The translations under genes were made by a program, and so were the position numbers. Shown here piece by piece: positions 1 to 6,176 of a DNA stretch of 12,231 nucleotides. This DNA is from Pseudomonadota bacterium. GTDB taxonomy: Bacteria; Pseudomonadota; Alphaproteobacteria; Rhizobiales; Hyphomicrobiaceae. Location of the stretch: contig JAFAFW010000103.1 in NCBI GenBank assembly GCA_023423275.1, positions 1-12,231 on the forward strand, read 5' to 3'. The notes beneath the pieces were generated by a model. That model ran no database searches. It saw only the letters and a program-made list of their open reading frames with translations, and had not been told where the DNA came from. The first letter of the stretch is position 1. Each line of letters starts with the position of its first letter.

Positions 1-1365
1 GGGCCGATCCTGTGCCTCGTCGGACCCCCGGGCGTGGGCAAGACCTCGCTGGGCAAGTCGATCGCGAATGCGACCGGCCGTGAGTTCGTACGCATGTCGC
101 TGGGCGGCGTGCGTGACGAGGCTGAGATCCGCGGTCACCGGCGCACCTACATCGGCTCGATGCCCGGCAAGGTGATCCAGTCGATGCGCAAGGCCAAGCG
201 GACAAACCCGCTGTTCCTGCTCGACGAGATCGACAAGATGGGTTCCGACTTCCGCGGCGATCCGGCTTCGGCGCTGCTGGAGGTGCTGGACCCTGAGCAG
301 AACGGCAGCTTCAACGATCACTATCTGGAGGTCGATTACGACCTCTCGAATGTGATGTTCGTGACGACGGCGAATACGCTCAACATCCCGCCGGCGCTCA
401 TGGACCGTATGGAGATCATCCGTCTTGCCGGCTACACCGAGGACGAGAAGGTCGAAATCTCGAAGCAGCACCTGATCCCCGGCCAGCAGCAGGCTCATGG
501 CCTGGAGCAGGGCGAGTTCAAGGTCGAGGACGAGGCCCTTCAGATCCTGATCCGGCGCTACACCCGCGAGGCGGGCGTGCGGAGCCTCGAGCGCGAGATC
601 GCCAAGCTGGCCCGCAAGGCCGTAAAGGAGATCCTGAGCTCGGACGTCAAGTCGGTGACGGTGACGGCGGAGAACGTCGAGAAGTATCTCGGCGTGCCGA
701 AGTACCGTTATGGCGAGGCGGAGCTGGAAGATCAGGTCGGCGTCGTGACCGGACTGGCTTGGACCGAGGTGGGAGGCGAAATCCTCACCATCGAAGGCGC
801 CATCATGCCGGGTAAGGGCAAGATGTCGGTGACCGGCAACCTGCGCGACGTGATGAAGGAGTCGATCCAGGCGGCGAATGCCTACGTGCGCTCGCGCTCG
901 GTTGATTTCGGCATCCCGGCGTCGCTGTTCGAGAGGCGCGACATCCACGTGCACGTGCCGGAAGGCGCGACGCCGAAGGATGGTCCGTCGGCCGGTGTGG
1001 CGATGGTCACGGCGATCGTCTCCGTGCTGACGGGCATCGCGGTTCGCAAGGACGTCGCGATGACCGGCGAGATCACCTTGCGTGGTCGCGTGCTTCCGAT
1101 CGGTGGCCTCAAGGAGAAGCTGCTGGCGGCTCTGCGCGCGGGCATCAAGAAAGTGCTGATCCCTGAGGAAAACGTAAAGGATCTGGCGGAAATTCCGGAC
1201 AACCTGAAGAACGCGCTTGAGATCATTCCCGCGGCGCGGATGGATGACGTTTTGAAGGTTGCGCTGGTGAAAATGCCCGATCCGATCCAGTGGGAGACGG
1301 AGGCGGCCGCAGTCAGCGGGCCTGACGCTCCGGCACCCGACGGGTCGCGCGTCACGGCGCACTGA
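1..1365 (+). CDS. lon: ATP-dependent protease Lon, C-terminal part (5' end outside window)
   Basis: This is the C-terminal 454 residues of Lon, the cytoplasmic hexameric AAA+ serine protease that degrades misfolded and regulatory proteins. The reading frame is open from base 1, so roughly the first 350 residues of an about 800-residue protein, including the substrate-binding N-domain, lie upstream. Visible in order are Walker A (GPPGVGKTS, codons 8-16), Walker B (LFLLDEIDKMG, bases about 211-243), a sensor-1-like TTAN segment, a sensor-2 region (REAGVRSLERE) and the protease domain. The catalytic serine is in PKDGPSAGVAM (codon 988-990) and the catalytic lysine in GGLKEKLLAA (codon 1111-1113), so the Ser-Lys dyad is intact. 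The C-terminus has a short Pro/Ala-rich tail beyond the conserved domain. hupB lies downstream, as in many proteobacteria, but a strong terminator separates the two. Identification is essentially certain. Confidence 0.98.
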   Translation, partial: GPILCLVGPPGVGKTSLGKSIANATGREFVRMSLGGVRDEAEIRGHRRTYIGSMPGKVIQSMRKAKRTNPLFLLDEIDKMGSDFRGDPASALLEVLDPEQNGSFNDHYLEVDYDLSNVMFVTTANTLNIPPALMDRMEIIRLAGYTEDEKVEISKQHLIPGQQQAHGLEQGEFKVEDEALQILIRRYTREAGVRSLEREIAKLARKAVKEILSSDVKSVTVTAENVEKYLGVPKYRYGEAELEDQVGVVTGLAWTEVGGEILTIEGAIMPGKGKMSVTGNLRDVMKESIQAANAYVRSRSVDFGIPASLFERRDIHVHVPEGATPKDGPSAGVAMVTAIVSVLTGIAVRKDVAMTGEITLRGRVLPIGGLKEKLLAALRAGIKKVLIPEENVKDLAEIPDNLKNALEIIPAARMDDVLKVALVKMPDPIQWETEAAAVSGPDAPAPDGSRVTAH

Positions 1366-1392
1366 CGCCAGGCAAGCGTTAACCTAGTGCTC

Positions 1393-1425
1393 GCCCCCTG
1401 TCAGGCTTGGCAGGGGGCTTTTTCT
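1393..1425 (+). terminator. Intrinsic terminator of lon
   Basis: GCCCCCTG (1393-1400) pairs perfectly with CAGGGGGC (1411-1418). Three further pairs (TCA with TGG, one of them G-T) close a GGCT tetraloop. The stem runs straight into CTTTTTCTT. It starts 28 bases after the lon stop, so it should end the lon transcript and give hupB its own promoter. Confidence 0.9.
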
Positions 1426-1446
1426 TGTTCCGGACCGGGACAAATC

Positions 1447-1470
1447 CCCGAAAATGCCCGTATTTTCGGG
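1447..1470. promoter_or_regulatory. 9-bp inverted repeat in the hupB upstream region
   Basis: CCCGAAAAT (1447-1455) and ATTTTCGGG (1462-1470) form a perfect 9-bp inverted repeat with a 6-base spacer. No U-tract follows directly, so it is not a typical terminator. It lies just upstream of CTTGACGC (1490-1497), which resembles an alphaproteobacterial -35 element, though no good -10 is seen 16-18 bases further on. It could be an operator or upstream element for hupB; the function is inferred only from position. Confidence 0.4.
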
Positions 1471-1623
1471 AGAATCGAGGGTTTTTTCCCTTGACGCAAA
1501 GGTCCGGACGTCGTTGGTTCACGCCTCTGTTGCCGCAGCAGCAGGTAATCCCGGCCAAAAGCGCTGGCGGCATGACGCGATGCAGCCGCGGTGCAGGGTC
1601 TCTCAAAACGTTGAGGACACGAA

Positions 1624-1902
1624 ATGAGCAAAAAAGATCTGATCGACGCGGTTGCCGAAGGCGCCGAGATCACCAAGGAAAAGGCGGGTGTCGCCGTCGA
1701 CGCGATGATCGCTTACATCGAAAAGACACTGAAGCAGGGGCAGGAAGTCAGTGTTCCGCCGCTCGGCAAGTTCAAGGTGTCGAAGCGCAAAGAGAGGACC
1801 GGCCGGAACCCGTCCACCGGCGCCGAGATCAAGATTCCTGCTTCGAATGTGCCGAAGTTCCAGCCGTCAAAGACGCTGAAGGACAAAGTCAACGAACGTT
1901 GA
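1624..1902 (+). CDS. hupB: DNA-binding protein HU
   Basis: This 92-residue protein is a histone-like HU/IHF family member, a small dimeric protein that bends and compacts DNA in the nucleoid. The N-terminal helices begin MSKKDLIDAVAEGAEITKEKA. They are followed by the beta saddle (PPLGKFKVSKRKERTGRNP), whose NP at the tip of the arm carries the intercalating proline, and by the family segment IKIPASNVPKFQPSKTLKD. Length and architecture match full-length HU. The ATG is preceded by TTGAGGACACGAA, giving a GAGG ribosome binding site about 7 bases upstream. The lon-hupB order is conserved in proteobacteria. IHF is the main alternative, but the sequence and neighbour favour HU. Confidence 0.97.
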   Translation: MSKKDLIDAVAEGAEITKEKAGVAVDAMIAYIEKTLKQGQEVSVPPLGKFKVSKRKERTGRNPSTGAEIKIPASNVPKFQPSKTLKDKVNER

Positions 1903-1960
1903 TTGCGGTTTCGTCCGGATCGGGGACCGGCGGATCAACTATGAATAATCCAGGCGGAAC

Positions 1961-2093
1961 AGCGGTGTCGTCCCGATCCGGGAGCACCGCTGGCACGTCC
2001 TTGGGATGAGCGCAACGATCTGAGCCGCTGCGGCTCATCCAATCGGTGCTCGGCCGCGCAAACGGCGCGGTGCGCCAACTCAGCCGGAGTTGG
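1961..2093 (+). other. Cluster of consecutive stem-loops downstream of hupB
   Basis: Four stem-loops follow one another. The first is AGCGGTG (1961-1967) with CACCGCT (1985-1991), enclosing TCCCG/CGGGA. The second is GGATGAGC (2004-2011) with GCTCATCC (2033-2040), which competes with the inner GAGCCGC-T-GCGGCTC (2022-2036). The third is CCGCGC (2054-2059) with GCGCGG (2065-2070). The fourth is CCAACTC (2075-2081) with GAGTTGG (2087-2093). A longer-range repeat, CCGGATCGGG (1915-1924) and CCCGATCCGG (1972-1981), would compete with the first stem. No U-tract follows any of them. The region may be a structured hupB 3' UTR, a small RNA, or a convergent transcription barrier. No known RNA family was recognised. 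Confidence 0.35.
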
Positions 2094-2190
2094 ACAACTT
2101 CATCATCAGCCACAGCATCGCAATAAGAACGACGATCACGGCCAACGATGTGAGAAGCAGCGACCCGCCTCGCCGTCTACGGGGTGTCAT
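2080..2190 (-). CDS. Small single-pass membrane protein (36 aa), unknown function
   Basis: This short gene encodes a positively charged N-terminus (MTPRRRRGGS), one hydrophobic helix (LLLTSLAVIVVLIAMLWLMM) and a short polar tail (KLSNSG). That is the layout of a single-span inner-membrane microprotein with its arginines on the cytoplasmic side. A longer frame reaches 2286, but the ATG at 2190 is chosen because AGGAGG sits 7 bases upstream of it, a near-perfect ribosome binding site. The gene lies downstream of and parallel to the glyoxalase gene, 157 bases away, and converges on hupB; its stop codon overlaps a 7-bp hairpin. No family was recognised and no function is proposed. The ribosome binding site and the helix together make translation likely. 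Confidence 0.72.
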   Translation of the reverse strand: MTPRRRRGGSLLLTSLAVIVVLIAMLWLMMKLSNSG

Positions 2191-2347
2191 TGCGGCACCT
2201 CCTGCCCCTGTCAGGTTCTGCTGACGCCGTTGGCGAGCGAGACGCGAAGCCTGACTGGCTGCGTGCATGGATTCTCTGCGCGACACTCCAATCCTCCCCC
2301 CCGCATGACCGTCGGCTCAGGCTTACACCTAGCAGCTACGGCCACTC

Positions 2348-2788
2348 CTACCAAGCGCCCGTATTCGCCATGGACGCCCACGGCTCCTGCTTCGGCTTAG
2401 CGTCGCCCTTCTGCAGAAGCTCGATTGAAATGCCATCGGGTGACCGAATAAAGGCCATCCGGCCATCGCGGGGCGGACGGTTGATGGTCACGCCTGATTT
2501 CATGAGCTTGTCGCAGGTCGCGTAGATGTCATCGACCTCGTAGGCGAGGTGACCGAAATTGCGACCTGCACCGTACTCTTCCGGATCCCAATTGTAGGTG
2601 AGCTCGACAAGCGGCGCACGCGTGCTTGCAGCCTGGCTTTTGTCCTCGGGTGCTGCGAGGAAAATCAGCGTATAGCGGCCTGCCTCGCTCTCGACGCGGC
2701 GCACTTCTTCGAGGCCGAACTTGTTGCAGTAAAAATCGAGGCTCTGGTCGATGTTGCTGATTCGCACCATCGTGTGCAGATAACGCAT
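2348..2788 (-). CDS. gloA: Glyoxalase I (lactoylglutathione lyase)
   Basis: This 146-residue VOC-superfamily enzyme is predicted to convert the hemithioacetal of methylglyoxal and glutathione to S-lactoylglutathione in the cytoplasm, the first step of methylglyoxal detoxification. It aligns from memory with E. coli GloA along its length: MRYLHTMVRI at the start, VELTYNW and GHLAYEVDD in the middle, and RSPDGISIELLQK near the end. All four expected metal ligands are present as His5, Glu62, His80 and Glu123. The two beta-alpha-beta-beta-beta modules are complete, and the C-terminus carries about 20 extra residues. GGAGGA lies 7 bases before the ATG. A 13-base palindrome sits 28 bases upstream of the start. 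Identification is confident; Ni versus Zn preference cannot be read with certainty, though the short form suggests Ni. Confidence 0.95.
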   Translation of the reverse strand: MRYLHTMVRISNIDQSLDFYCNKFGLEEVRRVESEAGRYTLIFLAAPEDKSQAASTRAPLVELTYNWDPEEYGAGRNFGHLAYEVDDIYATCDKLMKSGVTINRPPRDGRMAFIRSPDGISIELLQKGDAKPKQEPWASMANTGAW

Positions 2789-2815
2789 CGTTCCTCCAAG
2801 CGCTTCGCGTGCGGG

Positions 2816-2828
2816 ATGTCACTGACAT
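2816..2828. promoter_or_regulatory. Palindrome upstream of gloA
   Basis: ATGTCA-C-TGACAT is a perfect 6+1+6 inverted repeat, 28 bases upstream of the gloA start codon. Its position fits an operator or activator site near the promoter or in the 5' UTR. No matching regulator was recognised, and no clear -10 or -35 pair could be placed around it. Confidence 0.4.
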
Positions 2829-3050
2829 ACGCGGCAGCAAAGCTTCATACAAGCCCGTTCTGTCTGCATTTTTCCTGCTGTCAAGGCGGCGCACGCCGCA
2901 AATCTGCAGTGCTTCGCGTGTCGATCTTGCAGTGTCTGGGGACATGCAGTGGATAGACGTCCGAATCGAAGTGGCTCCATCCTGGCGTAAGCGTTGTCAT
3001 AGACGGTGAGAATCACCCGAATCACGCGCGCCGATTTTGCTGCCCCGAGG

Positions 3051-3069
3051 TGTGGATTTCTTATCCACG
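3051..3069. promoter_or_regulatory. Inverted pair of DnaA-box-like 9-mers
   Basis: TGTGGATTT (3051-3059) and TTATCCACG (3061-3069) each differ slightly from the DnaA box TTATCCACA or its complement. Together they give the inverted repeat GTGGAT-N5-ATCCAC (3052-3068). There is no AT-rich unwinding element and no cluster of boxes, so this is not proposed as an origin. It could be a DnaA-regulated or titration site, or another operator. Confidence 0.3.
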
Positions 3070-3386
3070 GCAGCTATGCCGCTTGCGCTGCCCACAGGGA
3101 AAACAACTTTATTGTAGGAATTCGATGGTGCCAATTAACCGCGATATTTCAGTCGGTTGCGCGGGGCATCTTGAAATTGGGCTTCTGCTTTTTCGCGCTC
3201 GTTGGCTTGTACGCGGAGTGATTTTCCGCTGGTTCGGCGACGTTCCGATGCTACATCTTGTGGCGCTTGCTGAGGCGCACTGACGGAGAGGGCCTCCGAC
3301 GCAGTGTGCAGCGGCAGGCGAAGTGAATAGTGGGTCGGCTCGAGCCTGATGTGGGGTCGACGCAACCAAGTAAGCGGGGTGTGCTA

Positions 3387-4004
3387 ATGGGGGATAACAA
3401 ATTACCTCCTGATTATCCGGACTCTCAGTTGATCGAAGGCAGCGGCGCCCTCGATCAGATGCAGGGGATCGATGAGATCGGTGGTCTCGACGTTTTTGAG
3501 ATTGCCGGCTCGATCAAGTGGTTCGATGCTTCTAAAGGCTACGGCTTCATCGTTCCCGACAATGGTCACGCCGACGTGCTTCTGCACGTGACGTGCCTGC
3601 GGGCCGGTGGCTATCAGACGGCCTACGAAGGTGCGCGGGTCCACTGCCAGGTGCTGCGGCGGCCGAAAGGCCTGCAGGCCTTCCGGATCCTCAGCATGGA
3701 CGAAAGCACGGCCATCCATCCATCGCAGCTCCCGCAACGGACCCATGTCGTGGTACAAGCGGAAAGCGATTGGGAACGGGCCATGGTGAAGTGGTTCAAC
3801 AGGGTCCGTGGGTTTGGTTTCCTGACACGTGGAGAAGGTACCCCTGACGTCTTTGTTCACATGGAAACGCTGCGCCGGTTCGGCTTCACGGAGCTGCGCC
3901 CCGGGCAGATCGTTCAGGTTCGTTGGGGCCACGGCTGCAAGGGGTGCATGGCTGCCGACCTGCGCCCGGACGGGCCGGTCTCCGGGCTGCCGTCGCAGCA
4001 CTGA
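3387..4004 (+). CDS. Two-domain cold-shock (CSD) protein
   Basis: This 205-residue protein has two cold-shock domains, the OB-fold that binds single-stranded nucleic acid. A polar, acidic leader of about 37 residues comes first. CSD1 (about 38-105) contains SIKWFDASKGYGFIVPD with RNP-1 KGYGFI, and RNP-2 VLLHV. CSD2 (about 131-193) contains MVKWFNRVRGFGFL with RNP-1 RGFGFL, and RNP-2 VFVHM. CSD2 ends near a GCKGC motif at 183-187. The ATG at 3387 is preferred, with GGGGT 6 bases upstream; an in-frame GTG at 3330 would add 19 residues but has no better ribosome binding site. Likely roles are RNA chaperoning or transcript antitermination, inferred from the family. The mRNA appears to end at the strong stem-loop 35 bases after the stop, which lies inside the next gene. 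Confidence 0.93.
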   Translation: MGDNKLPPDYPDSQLIEGSGALDQMQGIDEIGGLDVFEIAGSIKWFDASKGYGFIVPDNGHADVLLHVTCLRAGGYQTAYEGARVHCQVLRRPKGLQAFRILSMDESTAIHPSQLPQRTHVVVQAESDWERAMVKWFNRVRGFGFLTRGEGTPDVFVHMETLRRFGFTELRPGQIVQVRWGHGCKGCMAADLRPDGPVSGLPSQH

Positions 4005-4008
4005 CGGG

Positions 4009-4512
4009 TTGCCAATCTCTAGGATCTACGCCATTGCCACCAGGACCGCCTTGCAGGCGGTCCTGGTTTTGTTTTTGTCGGCGATCGTCATGATGTTTGG
4101 TGCCGCGCCTTCCGAAGCCAAGATGCGGCAGGATCAGCTCACGCTGGTGACGTCGGCCGGCGAGCAGGTGATCAAGATCGAGGTTGCCGAGACGTCGGAG
4201 GAAAAGGCGCTGGGGTTGATGTACCGGCGTAGCGTGCCCGAGAAGACCGGCATGCTGTTCCCGTATCAAGGCCCACAGGAAATCACCATGTGGATGCGCA
4301 ACACATATGTGCCGCTGGACATGGTGTTCATCCGCGCGGACGGTGTGGTGCATCGCATTGAAGCCCATACGGAGCCGCTGTCGGAACGCACGATAGCGTC
4401 GCGCGGCCCGGTCACGGCCGTGCTGGAGCTTGCGGCAGGCGCCGCTGAGCGGTTGGGGCTAAAGCCGGGCGACAAAGTGCTCTACAAGCATTTCGGCACC
4501 GCCAAGCACTGA
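4009..4512 (+). CDS. Secreted DUF192 family protein
   Basis: This is a 167-residue DUF192 (COG1430) protein, a small soluble beta-rich family of unknown biochemical role, usually exported. The mature part carries the family core: EEKALGLMYRRSVPEKTGMLF at about 64-84, then MWMRNTYVPLDMVFI and LELAAGAAERLGLKPGD. The first 37 residues read as a signal peptide, with arginines, then LQAVLVLFLSAIVMMFGA, then cleavage after SEA. No ATG lies upstream of the hydrophobic stretch. The TTG at 4009, 4 bases after the cold-shock stop, is therefore chosen, probably translated by coupling; ATT 4033 is possible. Starting at ATG 4090 would destroy the signal peptide. Bases 4039-4076, which encode the signal peptide, are also an intrinsic terminator. 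The family is certain, the start codon is not. Confidence 0.88.
   Translation: MPISRIYAIATRTALQAVLVLFLSAIVMMFGAAPSEAKMRQDQLTLVTSAGEQVIKIEVAETSEEKALGLMYRRSVPEKTGMLFPYQGPQEITMWMRNTYVPLDMVFIRADGVVHRIEAHTEPLSERTIASRGPVTAVLELAAGAAERLGLKPGDKVLYKHFGTAKH
4039..4076 (+). terminator. Intrinsic terminator after the cold-shock gene, inside the DUF192 signal-peptide codons
   Basis: ACCAGGACCGCC (4039-4050) and GGCGGTCCTGGT (4056-4067) form a perfect 12-bp stem with the loop TTGCA, followed by TTTGTTTTT (4068-4076). This is the strongest terminator signal in the window. It begins 35 bases after the cold-shock stop codon and overlaps the start of the DUF192 frame, so it could act as an attenuator for that gene. 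Confidence 0.9.
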
Positions 4513-4514
4513 AT

Positions 4515-5135
4515 TCAGCGCGGAAATGGCTTCAGCGGCGGCGCAACGCCGTCGGGCAGCGGCGTGCGCGCCATGTTGAGGATCATCGCCAGTAACGAAT
4601 AGTGGCCGCAGATGGCGGCCAGATCGATGGCGCCTTGCTCGCCGTAGAGCGCCTTGATGCGCACGTACGTTGGATCGCTGACCTGTCCGGTGCCGTGAAG
4701 CTCGGTGCAGAAGGCGTACACCGCCGCGCCCTCGCCCTCCACCGCTTCGGGATAGCGGCCTTCGGCGATGGCATCGGCGACCTCTTCCGAAAGACCGGCA
4801 TGGATGGCCACCTGCCGATGTGTGAACCACTCGTATTGCTGCGTCCAGCGGCGCGCCGTGAGCAGAATGGCAAGTTCTTTGAAGCGTTGTGGAATCGCGC
4901 ACTCGAACCGGAGGTATCGTCCCAGAAGATCGGCGGCCTTGAAGATTTCGGGGCTACGGATGAGTGGCAGGAATGGGCCGTCGACCTCATGGCCGCGACG
5001 CTCCCGGAATTCATCGGCGAGCGCCTGCTGCGCCGGCGTATAGTGATCGCGAGGCAGCGCCGGCATGCGGTCGTCCGGCGAGGTGCCCACCTTCGGCATG
5101 ATCTTCATTTCCGGTGCGATCGGGTCGCGGCTCAT
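4515..5135 (-). CDS. Carboxymuconolactone decarboxylase (CMD/AhpD-fold) family protein
   Basis: This 206-residue, all-helical protein belongs to the carboxymuconolactone decarboxylase-like family. The family segment is RFKELAILLTARRWTQQYEWFTHRQ-type sequence at about 84-108, with Glu87, Trp103 and His106 in the positions conserved in this family, followed by AIHAGLSEEVADAIAEG. The AhpD CxxC pair is absent from this segment, so it is not a peroxidase-type AhpD. The N-terminus adds about 30 polar residues. The ATG at 5135 has GAGG about 9 bases upstream; ATG 5108 is an alternative. It lies 48 bases downstream of the SDR gene on the same strand, which suggests one operon and a shared catabolic pathway for an unidentified substrate. 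Its stop is 2 bases from the convergent DUF192 stop. Confidence 0.88.
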   Translation of the reverse strand: MSRDPIAPEMKIMPKVGTSPDDRMPALPRDHYTPAQQALADEFRERRGHEVDGPFLPLIRSPEIFKAADLLGRYLRFECAIPQRFKELAILLTARRWTQQYEWFTHRQVAIHAGLSEEVADAIAEGRYPEAVEGEGAAVYAFCTELHGTGQVSDPTYVRIKALYGEQGAIDLAAICGHYSLLAMILNMARTPLPDGVAPPLKPFPR

Positions 5136-5183
5136 GCAGATGCCTCGCAGCGTTGCCTGACTGTGGGATCGGTGACGACCCTC

Positions 5184-5996
5184 TTACACATTACTCGCGA
5201 GCCGCGTCGTGGCGCTGAGGCCGCCGTCGACGACCAACTCGGCCCCGGTGATGTAGCGCGCTTCATCCGAGGCGAGAAAGAGCACCGCGTGGGCCACGTC
5301 CCAGGCATTGCCCATATGGCCCATCGGGGGCTGCGAATCGCGTCTGCGCCGCAGCTCATCGATATCGCCGCCGGCCTGCTGGTGGGCAATGCGATGCTCC
5401 ACCAGCGGGGTGTTCATCAGTCCGGGAATGACGATGTTGCAGCGGATGTTCTCGCGCGCGTAGCGGACTGCCGTGACACGCGTGAAGTGGATCAGGCCAG
5501 CCTTGGAAGACGCGTACGCGACCACCTCGGGGCCGTAGTGGGCGAGCGCTGCGATCGATGCTAGATTGACGATCGCTCCGCCGCCCTGGGCTTGCATGAT
5601 GGGCACCACGTGTTTGCAGGTCAGGAACACGTAGCGGATGTTCACGTTGAACTGGTGATCCCAGACATCGAGCGGCATCGACACCACGTCTCCAGGGGCC
5701 GAGCCGCCGACGTTGTTCACGAGGATGTCGATGCGGCCATAGGCTTTCATGCAGGCGCTGATCATCGCCGCAATCGAGTCCGGATCGGCGACGTCGACCT
5801 CGGTCATGGTCGACCGGCCGCCTTCGGACGCGATCAGGCGCTGGGTTTCGGCTGCGGCGGCTTGATCCTTGTCGGCTCCGAAGACTGTTGCGCCCTCGCG
5901 TGCGAACAGGGCGGCGATCGCACGCCCGTTGCCCCAGCCCGGACCGACCGAGCCGGCGCCGACAATCAGGGCGACCTTGTTTTCGATTCGAGCCAA
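5184..5996 (-). CDS. Short-chain dehydrogenase/reductase (SDR)
   Basis: This 270-residue classical SDR is an NAD(P)-dependent oxidoreductase with one Rossmann domain. Visible are the cofactor loop GAGSVGPGWGNGRAIA (13-28), Asp42 after the second strand (suggesting NAD over NADP), NNVG (94-97), catalytic Ser147, Tyr161 and Lys165 (YASSK), and the C-terminal GAELVVDGG. The cofactor loop is longer than the usual TGxxxGIG, with a VGPGWGNG insertion seen in one SDR subgroup. The start is taken as TTG at 5996 because GAGGGG lies 6 bases upstream of it; the frame continues to a TTG at 6026 without a good site. The CMD-family gene follows at 48 bases, probably co-transcribed. The substrate is unknown. 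Confidence 0.93.
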   Translation of the reverse strand: MARIENKVALIVGAGSVGPGWGNGRAIAALFAREGATVFGADKDQAAAAETQRLIASEGGRSTMTEVDVADPDSIAAMISACMKAYGRIDILVNNVGGSAPGDVVSMPLDVWDHQFNVNIRYVFLTCKHVVPIMQAQGGGAIVNLASIAALAHYGPEVVAYASSKAGLIHFTRVTAVRYARENIRCNIVIPGLMNTPLVEHRIAHQQAGGDIDELRRRRDSQPPMGHMGNAWDVAHAVLFLASDEARYITGAELVVDGGLSATTRLASNV

Positions 5997-6000
5997 AGCG

Positions 6001-6008
6001 GTCCCCTC
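6001..6008 (-). promoter_or_regulatory. Ribosome binding site fixing the TTG start of the SDR gene
   Basis: Read on the minus strand, CCGAGGGGACCGCTTTG places GAGGGG 6 bases before the TTG at 5996-5994. Conserved SDR sequence (RIENKVALIVGAG) begins right after it, which supports this start over the TTG at 6026. Confidence 0.6.
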
Positions 6009-6176
6009 GGTTTTTGCACAATTCAATGGCGCTCGGCGGTCGGTTCGCGAGTCGCTTCACGCTGCTCTTTTCTACGCGTTGTTTCAACGCCTTTTGCGTG
6101 TCGGCAGCGATTGGTGAGCCGCCTGTTCAACATAAGTGGTGGGCAGAGAGTCAGGAGGTGGTGCAAAAATACACTG

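Larger units (their letters stand above)
2789..3386. other. Gene-free region between gloA and the cold-shock gene
   Basis: About 600 bases lie between the divergently transcribed gloA and the cold-shock-domain gene. Small open frames exist on both strands, but none has a convincing ribosome binding site or protein-like composition. Visible elements are the palindrome near gloA (2816-2828), an inverted pair of DnaA-box-like sequences (3051-3069) and a small GCGGA/TCCGC hairpin near 3216-3232. The part just upstream of 3387 may include a long 5' leader for the cold-shock gene, as in cspA-type genes, but no promoter could be assigned. No tRNA, SRP RNA, 6S RNA or tmRNA signature was recognised. 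Confidence 0.5.

Noticed and set aside
1915..2093. tRNA gene after hupB
   Set aside because: Stem-loops are present, but there is no T-loop GTTCGAATC-type motif, no acceptor pairing and no CCA-adjacent end.
2080..2286. 68-residue version of the small membrane protein
   Set aside because: The upstream start has no ribosome binding site and would place the strong AGGAGG inside the coding region; the 36-residue form fits better.
3051..3069. Replication origin
   Set aside because: Only two imperfect DnaA-like boxes, no AT-rich unwinding region and no origin-associated genes are present.
3006..3369. Several short overlapping frames in the gloA-csp gap
   Set aside because: They lack ribosome binding sites, overlap each other on both strands and have composition unlike a conserved protein.
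4602..5564. 320-codon + strand frame spanning the CMD and SDR genes
   Set aside because: It crosses two well-supported minus-strand genes and their intergenic gap and has no protein-like motifs.
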